Assembly (NCBI GenBank): GCA_036346405.1
Contig: CM070554.1
Span: forward strand, 41,096,204-41,160,203
Origin: Phyllostachys edulis
Taxonomy: Eukaryota > Streptophyta > Magnoliopsida > Poales > Poaceae
Direction: 5' to 3'
Length of the DNA stretch: 64,000 nt
Shown here: one piece after another, positions 53,349 through 64,000 of the stretch
Numbering within the stretch: the first letter of the stretch is position 1
Layout of the letters: every line of letters starts with the position of its first letter
The notes under the pieces: generated by a model
What the model was told of the DNA's origin: nothing
Database searches by the model: none
Seen by the model: the letters and a program-made list of their open reading frames with translations, nothing else
Made by a program: the position numbers and the translations under genes

Positions 53349-54564
53349 CACTCTTAACACCTAAATCAAGAATATACTACTGACTACATTATCATCAAGG
53401 TAGAGTACTATCGAGCTAGATAAAGACAAACCATAACAACATCAATGTTGTTATTTACTCACCGCAATAACGATTCAAGATGGCAGATAAGCCACTATAC
53501 CCCTAAAAGCACATCTAAAGTAATGTTACTACCGATTAGTGGCAATAACAATTGAGGGTGGCAAGACAATCAAACTCATGCTACAATAATCAAACACCTT
53601 GAAACTTGGAATATTGCCTTCAAGAGTATGTCTCTTCCTCAAGATCAACAATATCCTACCTCCGCACCACATGGCTTGATGCCAATCGCGATTCTCTCGA
53701 TAAGTTTTTTCGCCTCGCCATCCGAATGGCAAGCTTGTTTTCCAGATCTCCGGGTGGTGGCAGGAGGAGGCTCCAAAGGTTGGCGACGTGAGGGGCCGAT
53801 CGCAGAAAGGAACCATGGTGGGTCGCATCAGAGCTTGGGTACCAACATCCGCACGAGCCGCCCCACTAAAACGCCTCCACCGAGAACACCTTGAAGTTTG
53901 CCACTGGCGCCGCTTCATCTAATGAGAAACCAAAAGATGAATCAACCTAATGCACAAAACCAAAATCACAGAAGAGGGAGAAATTGGCAAGGAGCGATCG
54001 AGGCGAGCTGAGTGGAGGCGGCCGGCTGCCAGAGCCGAGCCGGACGGCACAAAGACAGGACGGACCGAGCCGACTCATCATCTGTGCCCACGCAAGCGAG
54101 AGATCGAGCAACTCGAAGGCGGGAAGGCACGACGACGGCGGCGGCGACACTGGGGGGAGGCGTAGCGGCAATAGCCGGGTGAAGACGGCGCAAGGAGGCC
54201 GGGCATGGGCGTTGGGTCGCCCTGACGACGGCGGCGACACTGTGGGAGGCGGGTGGCGGCGGCTGGAGAAGGCGCGAGGGAGACCAGGCGACGCGGGCCG
54301 TGCTCGACGCACAAGGCCACTGTAGCCGGAGTTGGGGGGGGGAAGAATCGGTTGGGGGTGGCAGCTGTAGAGGGTAGTGAAATGGGGGAACCAAAAAAAA
54401 TGAAAGCTAGGGTTTGGTTTCATCCTTTTAAGTTTGTTTCCAAATGGGCCAAAGGCCCAGGTTCTAACACTTCACATATAATCTGAATTTTTTTTCCTTT
54501 CTATCTTTATTTAATTTTTCATTTGAGTTCCTTTAATCTCACTTATGAGATTTGGGATGTTACA
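51758..54564 (-). repeat. LTR3 3' LTR (2.8 kb)
   Basis: Left end TGTAACACCCCAG, right end GGGATGTTACA; flanked on the right by a polypurine tract in minus orientation. It includes a (TA)n run (53289-53346) and a GC-rich block (about 53950-54350) with open minus-strand frames that I judge composition-driven. GCACT at 53348-53352 is the empty equivalent of the Tat insertion site. Confidence 0.78.
53289..53346. repeat. (TA)n microsatellite
   Basis: About 29 AT dinucleotide units inside the LTR3 left LTR. The right LTR has a shorter run at the same place (59963-60006). Confidence 0.95.
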
Positions 54565-54602
54565 TTCTACCCCCCTTAACAGAATTCGACCCCGAATTCT
54601 CA
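54565..54602 (-). other. LTR3 polypurine tract
   Basis: On the minus strand AATTCTGTTAAGGGGGGTAG precedes the LTR start TGTAACATCCC at 54564. Confidence 0.65.
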
Positions 54603-57600
54603 CCGGGTACTCACTTAGTACCGAACATACCGTGGTTATGCGACTCAGATATGGACCCGTGATTTGTCATCGCAATACGCCCACTTACTAAACCCAAGAA
54701 TCCATTTAAAACAAACTAAGGTACCTCGTGCCAACCTTCCTTTGGTACTAAAACACAACATGCACTACACACATGGGACTATTGTCCCACTTCTCAATCG
54801 GTTCCATCATCAAGCAAGGAGCACCTCCTTAACCAGAACACACAACAATATTCGCAATAAACAACTCTTTCATAGCCGTAAACATAACTGAAAAAAACGG
54901 ATTCTCATTGTAACCACAAAAGGCAAATTCGCACAAAAGGGTCAAATTCAAGGCTTAAGATCCATCATGAAATCTTTTCCGCTTCCAATAGGACAAATTA
55001 CAAATAAACACTATACAAGCCAAAAGAGCAACCGCCAAACACCAAATCAAATACTTCCTTTCTTCTCTCGAACCGATAAGGACCCCACATGCCAACGTAA
55101 AGCCAAGCTCAAATTGTAAAGACATCCGTCAACAACACAAAGCTCAAACGAGAATCGAGAAAACTCTTCATTACCCGAGGAAACATTATTTTGCCCAGTT
55201 TCTCTTTTAGGAATAAAATTTCCTCTCAAACATTGGAATTCAAAGTTCATCACATTCTACACGATTTCAAATCTTCGAGGGTATGCTCAATCCAAATACA
55301 TCATCCACACTCTTGTGGAAACGCTCTATTGATCCCACCAAAACACTCTAGTCAACTCCTTCATCGACGGCATCAATTTGACAAGTGACATTCAATGCAC
55401 CCCAAAATAGATCTCACACATCACATCATCTCCAATTTTCAAGAATAACAACTCAGAATCCTCAATACACACGCTCATGTACTACATCAAAAGGGTTCCA
55501 TTGATGATCATTCCACCACTCAGGGAATGCCAAATTCTAGTCCCCCTACACACAATCATTGGGCAATCAAAGATCTAGCATAAAAACAAATGTAACGCCC
55601 AAATTTAACCTCTAAGACCCCTTCAGCAAACTCCTCCTATAACAGATAGCGAAAATCATCAGATTAAATCTCTAACATTCCCACAATTCCAACATACTCA
55701 CTCATTGACCTCATGAGGAATCACCCACACAATCTCGCAATACAACCCAATTGTTTTACTCTAGAAAACTGATCAAGGTTCCCACGCCTTCGATAATTCC
55801 CAACACTTCAACATGATCTAAGGTTTTGGAATTACACTATACCATAGGTTCTACTTGGTCGCGACACCAATCGATAGAACTTCTACAACAATCATACCCT
55901 TTGAATCAAATTTTCTCCAAGAGGTACAGATCAAAACCAATTCATCTCCTACTACTCCTCCAATAGCTTGACAGCAAACCTCACCACTATAATTACTCAG
56001 CCACCACCAAACAATTGCCAATTGCACTTTGTGAAACTTTGCAACACAAAAGGTTGATCCTTCCTAACAAATAAGGCGGGCAAGGACAAATTTCACACAC
56101 AGAGAATGTTGCTCCTCACACCGAGCACAAAACCAAAAGGAATAATCCAAAGAACGGTAATCTTGGAAAAACAAAAGTTGAGTCCACGGGTGGGAGCGCA
56201 CACCCCTCAAAAGCGAACAGCAAATATCAACCAATAAGAATGTCATTTCTAGTGAAACTCGACCAAGCTTGAGCGGAAGAAGAACAGAAAATAGTCCTTT
56301 ATCTACAACAATACCTTGCCAACTCGAACAAGGTAAGGTCTTAAGATCAGACCACAAGAACCACTTAAGAACCAATAAAACCTTTCAACGTGTTATTTTA
56401 CTCTAATGCACTAACTACCATATAAGACATGAGATCCAGATGATCTCAGCCGCAAATCTCGAAACACTTTTCATTTACGGAATATCACGAAAAGCAAGCA
56501 AATTATTCTCCTTAAAGGAATCAACAAATAATTGTTCTCTAATTGCAACCTCACGCTGCTTTACTCGCACTAAAGAGACTTTAAGATTAAATTACACAAA
56601 TATCTTAAGAAGCAACAGACAAACCAATACTTCAATTTATTTTAAAATAATTTCAGCTACCAGATGATTCATGAGGTCCAAAATATCACGAAAGTTTAAA
56701 CTTGAAATATTCTCATTCGAACGATATCACCAAAGGCGATCAAATTTCTTTCTCTATAAAAGAATCAATATCATCCTCACATTTCTGATCATTTTATTAA
56801 CATCAAAATCATACATTCTTGGCAAAATTCAACATACCTCACTATTCCATCAATAAATTTTCCAAGAGAAACACAACAATTGTGACATAACATTTCTATC
56901 ATCACAATAAGATGGCAATAACTACTTGCTCTGGAAAACAAACCTAGTGCTCAAGCCAAAAAGTTGAAACAAAAGTCTGCTAACAAGATCATACTAGTAC
57001 ATGACAATCCCACAAATGTACATCAATATAAATCTCTTATTATATTTCATCCATTTAACTCTTATCGACGCCAACGCCAATATAGTACACACTAAATGCA
57101 CTTTAGCCATAATCATAACAATTGATGATTATTTTAATCATGGAAGCATTCATGGTCTTACCTCTGCTTTGCAATCTCAAAGACAGCTTATGAGTATAGA
57201 CTCACTATTCTACCTTAAGTTCGAATTTAGAACTAAATACCGTTAATCTTCAATAATATAGGATACATAAGACAAGGTTTCACAAGTCACAGCATTCACC
57301 TTCTTTCATCTCTTAATACATATAACATCGCTTTAGTATGGCAAAATTAGGTGAATCAAGCATTTGAATGAGTTCGTTAATTATCTCAATAGAAGACAAA
57401 TTCAAGATTAATATTTACCAAGGGAACATTTGAACGCATCCTTAACTTAACCATCACTAGCGGACAGAATAACCGGAAAAAGGACCTAGATTCATCTAAC
57501 AAAATTAGCAGATTACTCAAACTTAATGATCAAACTGGTTCATTAACATTCCACACTTCTTAAGAGTCATAGGTTCTGAATAGATATGGACAGACTCCTA

Positions 57601-58455
57601 TTTACCCTTTATAATGTATCAAACACAATGTCATTTCAAATTAACCAATTTCACCTTCATGGATTCTAGTTAAGGATAATCATGCACCACGCCATGAATC
57701 GACTTGATAGCTCAAACCTTATCAACGAATTTCTATGCTTAACACCTCTCGCTTAAACATAACAGGACCTCACAAAAGGATTTTAACACCTTCCTTCAAC
57801 AAAAGAGAGACATTAAACCTCAACGCCGGTAATCCAAAAGAAATACATAAGGTCAAAGCTTTTCGATTAAAGAACTCGCAGAGAAAAACTTTCAGACCTG
57901 AATACCAAGCGAGTAAATGAACCAAGTTTCCAATTAGAAGGAAGAACTCCCAATAAGAGATAAATCTTCATCGATAACCGATGTTCACAAGAAACAACAA
58001 GAGATCAGCAATTTGAAGAACAAGTAATCGCTTAAGGAACCAAGAAAGACCAATGAAAACTCAACACCGCAATGCAAACACTAACTCAAGAAAACTTCAT
58101 CAACCGTAATTATATCCAGATTGACCAAAACTCAAGCTCAAGGAAGAGAACAACTCCCTAAAGAAACTCACCTCAACACCTTTAACTATGACAATCGGGT
58201 AACTACTTTCTATTCTTATACTAAGAACAATGGTGTAACTCCGCAAAGCCCAGAGCTACAACCACGACCTCAACCTCTCAACATCGAATATTATCACATA
58301 TAGTAGCCATATAGGCATAACATAAGTATTCATAATCATCTCATAACAAAGAATGCTCAAAGCGACATAACGAAAACGTAAATACAATGTTTAACCCATT
58401 CCCATCTTATCAGGCACAAGTGTGTCAATTTAATATTTTAACTACCATGGACCTA
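54603..58455 (-). other. LTR3 interior, no coding domain seen
   Basis: A 3.9-kb AC-rich plus strand (GT-rich minus strand) with only short ORFs. The longest, 56064-56375 (minus), matches no family I know. It could be very decayed gag-pol or genuinely non-coding LARD sequence. Confidence 0.5.
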
Positions 58456-58475
58456 AAACCCGCCTCGATACTAAT
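58456..58475 (-). other. LTR3 degenerate primer binding site
   Basis: The minus strand reads TTAGTATCGAGGC next to the LTR inner end, close to the Met-tRNA-type TGGTATCAGAGC but with several changes. Confidence 0.4.
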
Positions 58476-59960
58476 CAGAACACCCCAAATTCGACAGGCC
58501 TCGAATGTTGCTAAACTCACATGCTAACACAACTAAAACTAAGATAAAATTTAATTTCGCAGAACCTCCTCAGATAGTTAGCTATACCAAGGTTCCAATG
58601 CATATATATAACAAGTCGATAAAGGAGTCACTAAGTAACATAAACATCACAGAATATAATCAAGATTCAAGCATTTAAATCAAAAAGTTGATCAAGATCA
58701 TCCGCAAAGACTCAACAAATCATAATGGGGAAGAAGTTATCAACCACGTACCAAATTTATTTATTACAGTTCATTAATTATCGAATGAATGATAGAATCA
58801 ATCTCTATTATTGAATTTGGAGTATGGTGAAGTTGACGAGTGTGAGTGTCTACTCCTCCCAAAAGGACCATCACAAGAATCACCTAAAATAAACAATAAA
58901 TGCAAGGGTGAGTCCGAGACTCAAAGAAGTACAAGAAATAAATGGAACATACCACAAACATTAACAAGTCAACATCATTGAACCATATGAAGAAATCACG
59001 TAACTAGTATTTGAATGAAGGAAATGAATGAAGTGAATGGAATGGAGGGACTACACACATGCATATACCAAGATATAGTGACACACCCGCTTCGGTTCAC
59101 TTAAGCCCGTGATCTTAACAAAAAATGCGGATCCAAGTCCCGTATGAAGAACATTTCATACGGTGTCCCAAAACGCCCACATTGAATGGTGGGGCCCACA
59201 TTGGAATGGTGGGTCTTACGTGCCCATTCTCGAATTGATGGGTCTTTTAATCCACTCGTGGATGTAACATGATGTAATGGATGCATGGAATGTAATATGA
59301 ATATTGAAAAGACGTGTTTCTAATATCATGAAGGTAACACATATGGGGGAACATGAACATTAAATCATAACATAGATCTTAGAAGCACAATACCAACATC
59401 GGGCATTCAACAAATTTCTAATTATAAGAAGCATCCAAGTACTTGTCCATGTTGAAATGGCGAGACTTCACTACCCATTTCATGGTGAACACGAAAGGAA
59501 GAACGAATGTATATGTTGAACGAAACACATTATCGAAGAATCAGGTATCACAACAATGAAGGAAACATGGAGTACCGAAATTACCCATTTCAGATTCATC
59601 AACCAAGTGAACAAACCACAAACAAGACAGATCAATTGTACTTGCCTCAACCGTGAGATGGAAGACAACGATGAAAAACTCTAGCCTTGGGGTTCGCCAC
59701 CACCTCAAGTTGTTAGCCACAAATTAATCACCACCATCACCCATGAGCATCAACCAAGCATTAATCAACACAAGTAAAAGGAATCAACCCAAATGATCAA
59801 CTCACTATTTTAACTCGCCAAGTGTTCATTACCTCTATTTCCACATAGCATTTACGCATCAACCAAGAGATTCACCAAGATCTAGCTTCATGCGCAAGTC
59901 TTTTCGTCACTAAAAAGGGTCCTATTGATCACAATCGCCAGTAATCGATAGCAAAATAAA

Positions 59961-60007
<47 letters not shown>

Positions 60008-60011
60008 CACT
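58476..60011 (-). repeat. LTR3 5' LTR (interrupted)
   Basis: Aligns with 51758 to about 53352, starting CAGAACACCCC instead of TGTAACACCCC. It stops at GCACT (60007-60011), where the Tat gypsy begins; the remainder is not found within the window. Confidence 0.75.
59963..60006. repeat. (TA)n microsatellite
   Basis: About 22 TA units in the right LTR3 copy, immediately before the Tat insertion. Confidence 0.95.
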
Positions 60012-60735
60012 TGACGAGGATTAAAACCTCTATGTATTATTTTAATACATAATAAAAGACCATACGTTTTCATGGTCGTAATTCCTAAGACTAACGACTC
60101 CCGGTCGTTAGTATTCTGAGTTGTTAATGGGTACTCGGTCGATGAGGCTTTGTGCCTAATCCCCACCGTGATAACCGCCGTAAAATTACCGAATCGGTAT
60201 TTCTTATCGTATGATGAATGGAACACATGTTATAATGCTCCATTCCACGCGATGGTACAACCCCGAGACATCGATTATTAACCACCCTACGGTTAAGCTC
60301 TTCACAGCAACCGCAAGGAAGTTAGCACGTTGTTAATCGCTTCCACCGCTCCGACAACCGTAACGCTTTCACCAGGACGCCTTCTCCAGAGTAATCGCCA
60401 CCTCTTCGAAGTTATTTAAAGGTGAAGCGCACAGATGTAATGTAACACAATGTAACGTAAGACCAAGACCAACAAAGACAAGAACAACGACAGCTCAACA
60501 AGAATACACGAAGCCTAAGCAAGTGGAATTAGAAGTTAGATAATCGACTTAGACTCATATTCTAAGTCCGACACCCTGCTAGACATTCCCCATTCAAGGT
60601 AATTCAGGGTAGTACTTAGCCACATCTTGTAAAACCCAGCTCATATCAATAAAGAGCGACCCCCATTCCATTCCGTGATATTCCACGCCATTTTCCTCGC
60701 TCATTTTCGTGAAGATCGCGACTTGATCGCCAACA
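60012..60735 (+). repeat. Tat gypsy 5' LTR
   Basis: Starts TGACGAGGATTAAAACC and ends ATCGCCAACA just before the primer site. No second copy is in the window. Confidence 0.65.
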
Positions 60736-60737
60736 AA

Positions 60738-60756
60738 TGGCGCCGTCTCGTGGGGA
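60738..60756 (+). other. Tat gypsy primer binding site
   Basis: TGGCGCCGTCTCGTGGGG follows the LTR end by two bases. It is a non-Met-type site of the form I know from Tat-group elements. An ATG overlaps it at 60737. Confidence 0.6.
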
Positions 60757-60769
60757 AGAAGGCGAAGTT

Positions 60770-63095
60770 TCAAGAAAATTTTTCGCCAAGAAAATCCTCG
60801 CCCAAAATCTCTCGCAATCGCCATGCGACTATGCCCGAGTTTGGAATGAGGAAAATCGGTTCGACGGCGACTACGCCGACCTCGACATGGAAGGATGTAT
60901 CCGCCATGGAAGAAAATGGCAGTCATCCTCTCTTCCTCCTCCGCCGGCCGACGCACGCCGACGTTAGCGAGGTCGACCGGATGGATGAAGATGCGCCGCC
61001 ACTCATCTTGGTGGCGCAACCAGAGAACCGCCGCTCCGACCAGTTCGAATGCCGAGGATCTCTTCAAGCCCGGCCTTCTCGACCGCTAAACAGTGAAGAA
61101 ATTTCAGCCCCATCACCCGAAAACTCTATACCATTGATGAAATCATGGTCGAAAGATACTCTACTTCGCTTCGCAATTCCAAGAGTCAACCGTCACCGGT
61201 AACGGTGTCGATGAAACCTCCATCGGTCGAGGCTATGGGGATGATCACACTCAAGATACGATCGGCGGTTCGTTTGATCAGCCGAGAAGACCTCAGAAGT
61301 GCTCATCTCCGACCGATCTCCATCGTGGAAGATTCTCGTAGAAGCATCGACAAGCTCTCCATTAGTTATGATGGAAGCTCATCGAAGATCAATGCCGAAG
61401 CACGGTCAACGCGATCGGAGATGAAGATCAAGATGCCCCGACGGTCCTACACTCTCTACCACGCCATCACGTGTTGTTAGAGATGATCCGGCCGCCAAGC
61501 ACCAACTTCCGGAGGCAACGGAACTAATCGACGCCAATTAGTTAACTCGCTCGCATCGCTTCCACCCAGAGTAACCGATGGGATCGAACAAACCAAGGTC
61601 AGGAAGGTTCGCATGTGCATACACCTACGACCAAGATGAACCCCCGAGACCTTCAGAATCGTGACAAAACTTATGCACGTATTCAAAACATGTTAATAAT
61701 TCCGATCCCGCCTAGCAGAACGCCTAGTTTTGTACAACTCGAGGTCGTATCCGAAATTCTCCAATGCACTATGCAAATAACGGAAGCGATCAGAACAGAG
61801 GGTTTCAGAAGTCGACTATGACTTCATCCCAACGCCTCCCCTCAAATAGGGACAACACGGTCATACCAGAGAGCAATGACACCGAGACCTCCTCGACGAT
61901 TCCGACCAAGGAGTCACGAGGGAGAAGGTTATTCCAAGAAGCTACTCCCCATCGTGTCGAGAGGAACCACCACTAGGACCTAACGATCTCCGACATCGTT
62001 TGAACCAAGTGCGTGATCGGAGGCATCATATCGGTGTCCACGACGGATCAGTAATCGGAGTTCCAGCGTCCCAATCCTAGGGATCGCCTCCGATCGACAT
62101 AATCCGCACCTTCCCGTGAGATGACGCCATGAATCAATCACGTGTTGTCGAGCCTTCTCTCAGGCTCCAAGTCGTGCGCTGGCCTAACCGTTCCGATCGG
62201 CCAACTTGGACAAATTCAATGGAACTCAAAACCCATTGGAATTTCTCCAATATATACCACCGCCATCGTGGCTGCTGTATGGCGATGAGAATGTAATGGC
62301 CAACTATTTACCCACCGTGCTCGAAGGGTCCGCCTTGGCCGTGGTTGTTAAACTTACGGCCGGATCAATATATACTTGGGAACAACTCGTGATCTTCTCG
62401 ATTGCCAACTTCAGGTACGATGACCGCCTCGAAGGAGGACGATCTCCACGTAATCCAGCAGGATCTCGATGAGACTTTACGCCAATATATCAAGAGGTTC
62501 ACCAGTTCGTAACTCTATACTCGGTCGCAGATCCTCTCGTTATTCAAAGCTTTTAAAACAGTTCGAGGAATCACGGTTTACGGAGGACATAGCAATGAAC
62601 CCTCCAAGAACAACCGCTGAGCTTTTTGATATGGCGGACAAGTATGCCACCGCTAGCGAAGCAACCGAGTGGTGTGAAGCCATTGATCGGAAGACAAGAT
62701 TCCCACACCGGCCCGACAAACAGAGAAAGAGAATAAGAAGTCTCTCAAGAAGAAAAAGAACCGCAGACCGACGACAAAGAAGTCCTCACCGCTCCGTAAA
62801 AGTTCAGAAGGGCAAGAAGGACTATGCGGTTGAAGCAAGGCAAAAGCTCCGACCAAGGATTCTGCATTTAACAAGAAGTGGTGTCCAGCTTCACCAGCAG
62901 TGGCATGATCTGCAAGACTGCCGTGGTCCGCAAAAGAAACTGGAGGATTATTATGCGTAAAGGACCATTTCCGCAATATAGGAACATGGAGAAACGAGCT
63001 CCAAAAAGGACAAGGATGGCGATTTAAGAGATGGAGTACCAGATCCCCAACACACAATCAATATGATTTTTGGAGGATCTTCTTCATACGAAGTC
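60770..63095 (+). pseudogene. Tat gypsy Gag, frameshifted
   Basis: The N-terminal part (60770-62200) is low-complexity and broken into several frames. From 62206 conserved Gag appears: DKFNGTQNP, GDENVMANYLPT, LEGSA and GSIYTWEQL in frame 62206-62472, then in another frame EDIAMNPPRTTAELFDMADKYATASEA-EWCE (62469-62960). A knuckle-region match (near DLQDCR) and INMIFGG follow by 63080. At least two frameshifts separate the blocks. It would form the particle of this element. Confidence 0.75.
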
Positions 63096-64000
63096 AGAAC
63101 ACCCCGCCCAACAAAGAGCCCAGATGCTACCAACTACTCTACCGCCTCAACTAATTTCAACATCTTAATTAATATCCGACCAAACAAGCACCATGAATGA
63201 CAACAACTAAAAAAAAAGGTAAACACTATCGCAAGCTATAATTTCACATTGAAAGCAAATCACCTATCAAGTGAGTATAAATCAATCTAAGGAGTATTCA
63301 CTTTAACAACTAAGTTCAATCGATAATGATCAATAACCTCATCTATAGCAACATTGTCCCAACTAAATGGCAAGGATGATAGAATCATCCAAATCAACTG
63401 CCTAATCTTTTAGATGGAATTAAATGAACCTAAGGATGAAGAATCAAGGACATAAGAGGATCATCCATGAACGCAGCCAAAGTTCACCCACCACGAAGGA
63501 TGGTCACAAAAACATCCACCTCGAGGATGGTCACAAAAATCATCCACCTCGAGGATGGTCACAAAAATTTCAACCTAACGAAAATGTCAATTTCGAGAAT
63601 TTTAGATAATTAAACCGGTTTATTCGCTGTGGTTGAATATGTGTGAAGTGCCACACGCCTACCCTCCCCATGCATGTCGCTGTCTCGAGAGGTACCTAGA
63701 AAGCACAACACAAAGAAGAGTGAGTCCATGACTCAAAGAAAGTGCAATAGTAATAGAAATCATAACATCATAAGCAACTAATGGAGATAAACCATCCCAT
63801 CATGTACAACAACAATACATTTCTCACAAAACCCTCTTTATGCAGAATGCAATGAACATGCCATGAATGCTCTTTCTTCACCTTCTTTGCAATTACGTGT
63901 GAATGCAGAGTAGTACATCCATCGATGATACTCAAGCTGTGCCCTCGTGCACGGGGATTTCAAGCCCACACTCCATGAGTGTGGGGACCTAAGCCCGCCC
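63096..64000 (-). repeat. LTR-like sequence, continues past the window
   Basis: Starts CAGAACACCCC, like the inner edge of the LTR3 right LTR, directly against the truncated Tat Gag. General layout (AGTGAGTCCATGACTC-like block, then a hairpin CCCACACTCCATGAGTGTGGG at the end) parallels LTR3 at 52190-52450, but sequence identity is low. Probably a related gypsy LTR. No gene seen. Confidence 0.4.
63498..63575. repeat. 27-28-bp tandem repeat, about 2.5 copies
   Basis: GGATGGTCACAAAAA followed by CATCCACCTCGA, repeated twice, then a partial third copy. Confidence 0.85.

Larger units (their letters stand above)
51758..60011 (-). mobile_element. LTR3: LTR retroelement without coding sequence (LARD type)
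   Basis: Minus-strand element inserted in LARD2 Gag. 3' LTR 51758-54564, interior 54565-58475, 5' LTR from 58476, interrupted at 60011 by the Tat gypsy. The two LTRs align from 51758 to about 53352 and from 58476 to 60011, with many small indels. I find no gag or pol domain in the 3.9-kb interior on either strand. Mobilisation would depend on another element. Confidence 0.75.
60012..63095 (+). mobile_element. Tat-lineage (RIRE2-like) gypsy, 5' part
   Basis: LTR 60012-60735, primer site from 60738, and gag to about 63095, where unrelated sequence starts. The primer site and the Gag blocks fit Tat-type grass gypsy elements. The left flank GCACT (60007-60011) is the likely target duplication, judged from the empty site at 53348-53352. 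No pol or 3' LTR is visible. Confidence 0.7.

Noticed and set aside
53947..54423. Two overlapping 140-160-residue minus-strand proteins in LTR3
   Set aside because: Several frames are open together in a GC-rich block of an LTR, with no recognisable domain.
59963..60011. Recombination at the TA microsatellite as the cause of the LTR3 truncation
   Set aside because: Both LTR3 copies continue identically through GCACT after the repeat, and a clean LTR start (TGACGAGG) follows on the right, so insertion of the Tat element explains the break better.
60594..61202. Long overlapping ORFs at 60594-61067 (minus) and 60675-61202 (plus) as host genes
   Set aside because: They start in or next to the Tat LTR and primer site; the plus frame is the variable Gag N-terminus region and the minus one is its shadow.

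Overview
The window is a plant nuclear intergenic block, almost certainly from a grass and plausibly from the rice lineage. The evidence is a dense nest of grass-type transposable elements: a Copia family with BARE-1/RIRE1 (Angela-lineage) coding and LTR features, Ty3/gypsy elements with Met-tRNA-type primer sites, a Tat-lineage gypsy, and CACTA (En/Spm) DNA transposons carrying a TNP2 transposase and an Ulp1-like second gene. I found no intact host gene, tRNA, rRNA or CRISPR array. Nearly every coding region is broken by stops or frameshifts. The genus is an inference; the grass TE assignment rests on recognised motifs.

Layout, left to right. 1-5864: a minus-strand, pol-less retroelement (TR-GAG/LARD type, called LARD1) with 3.9-kb LTRs, inserted into a minus-strand Copia copy (Copia-2, 5865-10307). 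10308-11098: spacer holding an old LTR-like remnant. 11099-36389: a second, plus-strand Copia (Copia-1) whose two LTRs lie about 24 kb apart because two elements sit inside it: a 5.4-kb non-autonomous gypsy (12843-18271, TSD TATAA) and an 11.5-kb CACTA element (CACTA-1, 19377-30862, TSD ATA). Copia-2 preserves both insertion sites unoccupied. 36390-38455: LTR remnants, a short low-repeat island and a gypsy chromodomain fragment. 38456-51757: LARD2, a relative of LARD1. It is split by CACTA-3 (41389-44882, TSD TGT) and by a solo Copia LTR (45348-51517), which is itself split by CACTA-4 (46809-51386, TSD GCT). 51758-60011: a pol-less LTR element (LTR3) inserted in LARD2. 60012-63095: a Tat-type gypsy inserted in the right LTR of LTR3. 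63096-64000: the start of another LTR-like sequence.

How the parts work together. Within CACTA-1, TNP2 (26115-29286, minus) would cut the ends, and the terminal palindromes (19398-19802 and 30430-30862) are its likely binding regions. The second gene (20003-23076, minus) ends in a Ulp1-type cysteine-protease domain. Between the two genes are an internal copy of the binding palindromes beside a TATA box, and a four-copy array of 99-nt perfect-type hairpins.

The best candidate for something undescribed is that hairpin array (23456-24275). Its two structural subtypes differ by paired, compensating base changes, which suggests a transposon-borne small-RNA locus. A second candidate is a ~714-bp inverted repeat inside CACTA-3 (43825-44538). 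Other unusual features are a Gag made of four to five zinc knuckles with no recognised capsid, an 18-bp minisatellite encoding a Pro/Arg hexapeptide repeat in a gypsy leader, and a CTGGTCGTA-type repeat shared by unrelated Copia and gypsy elements.
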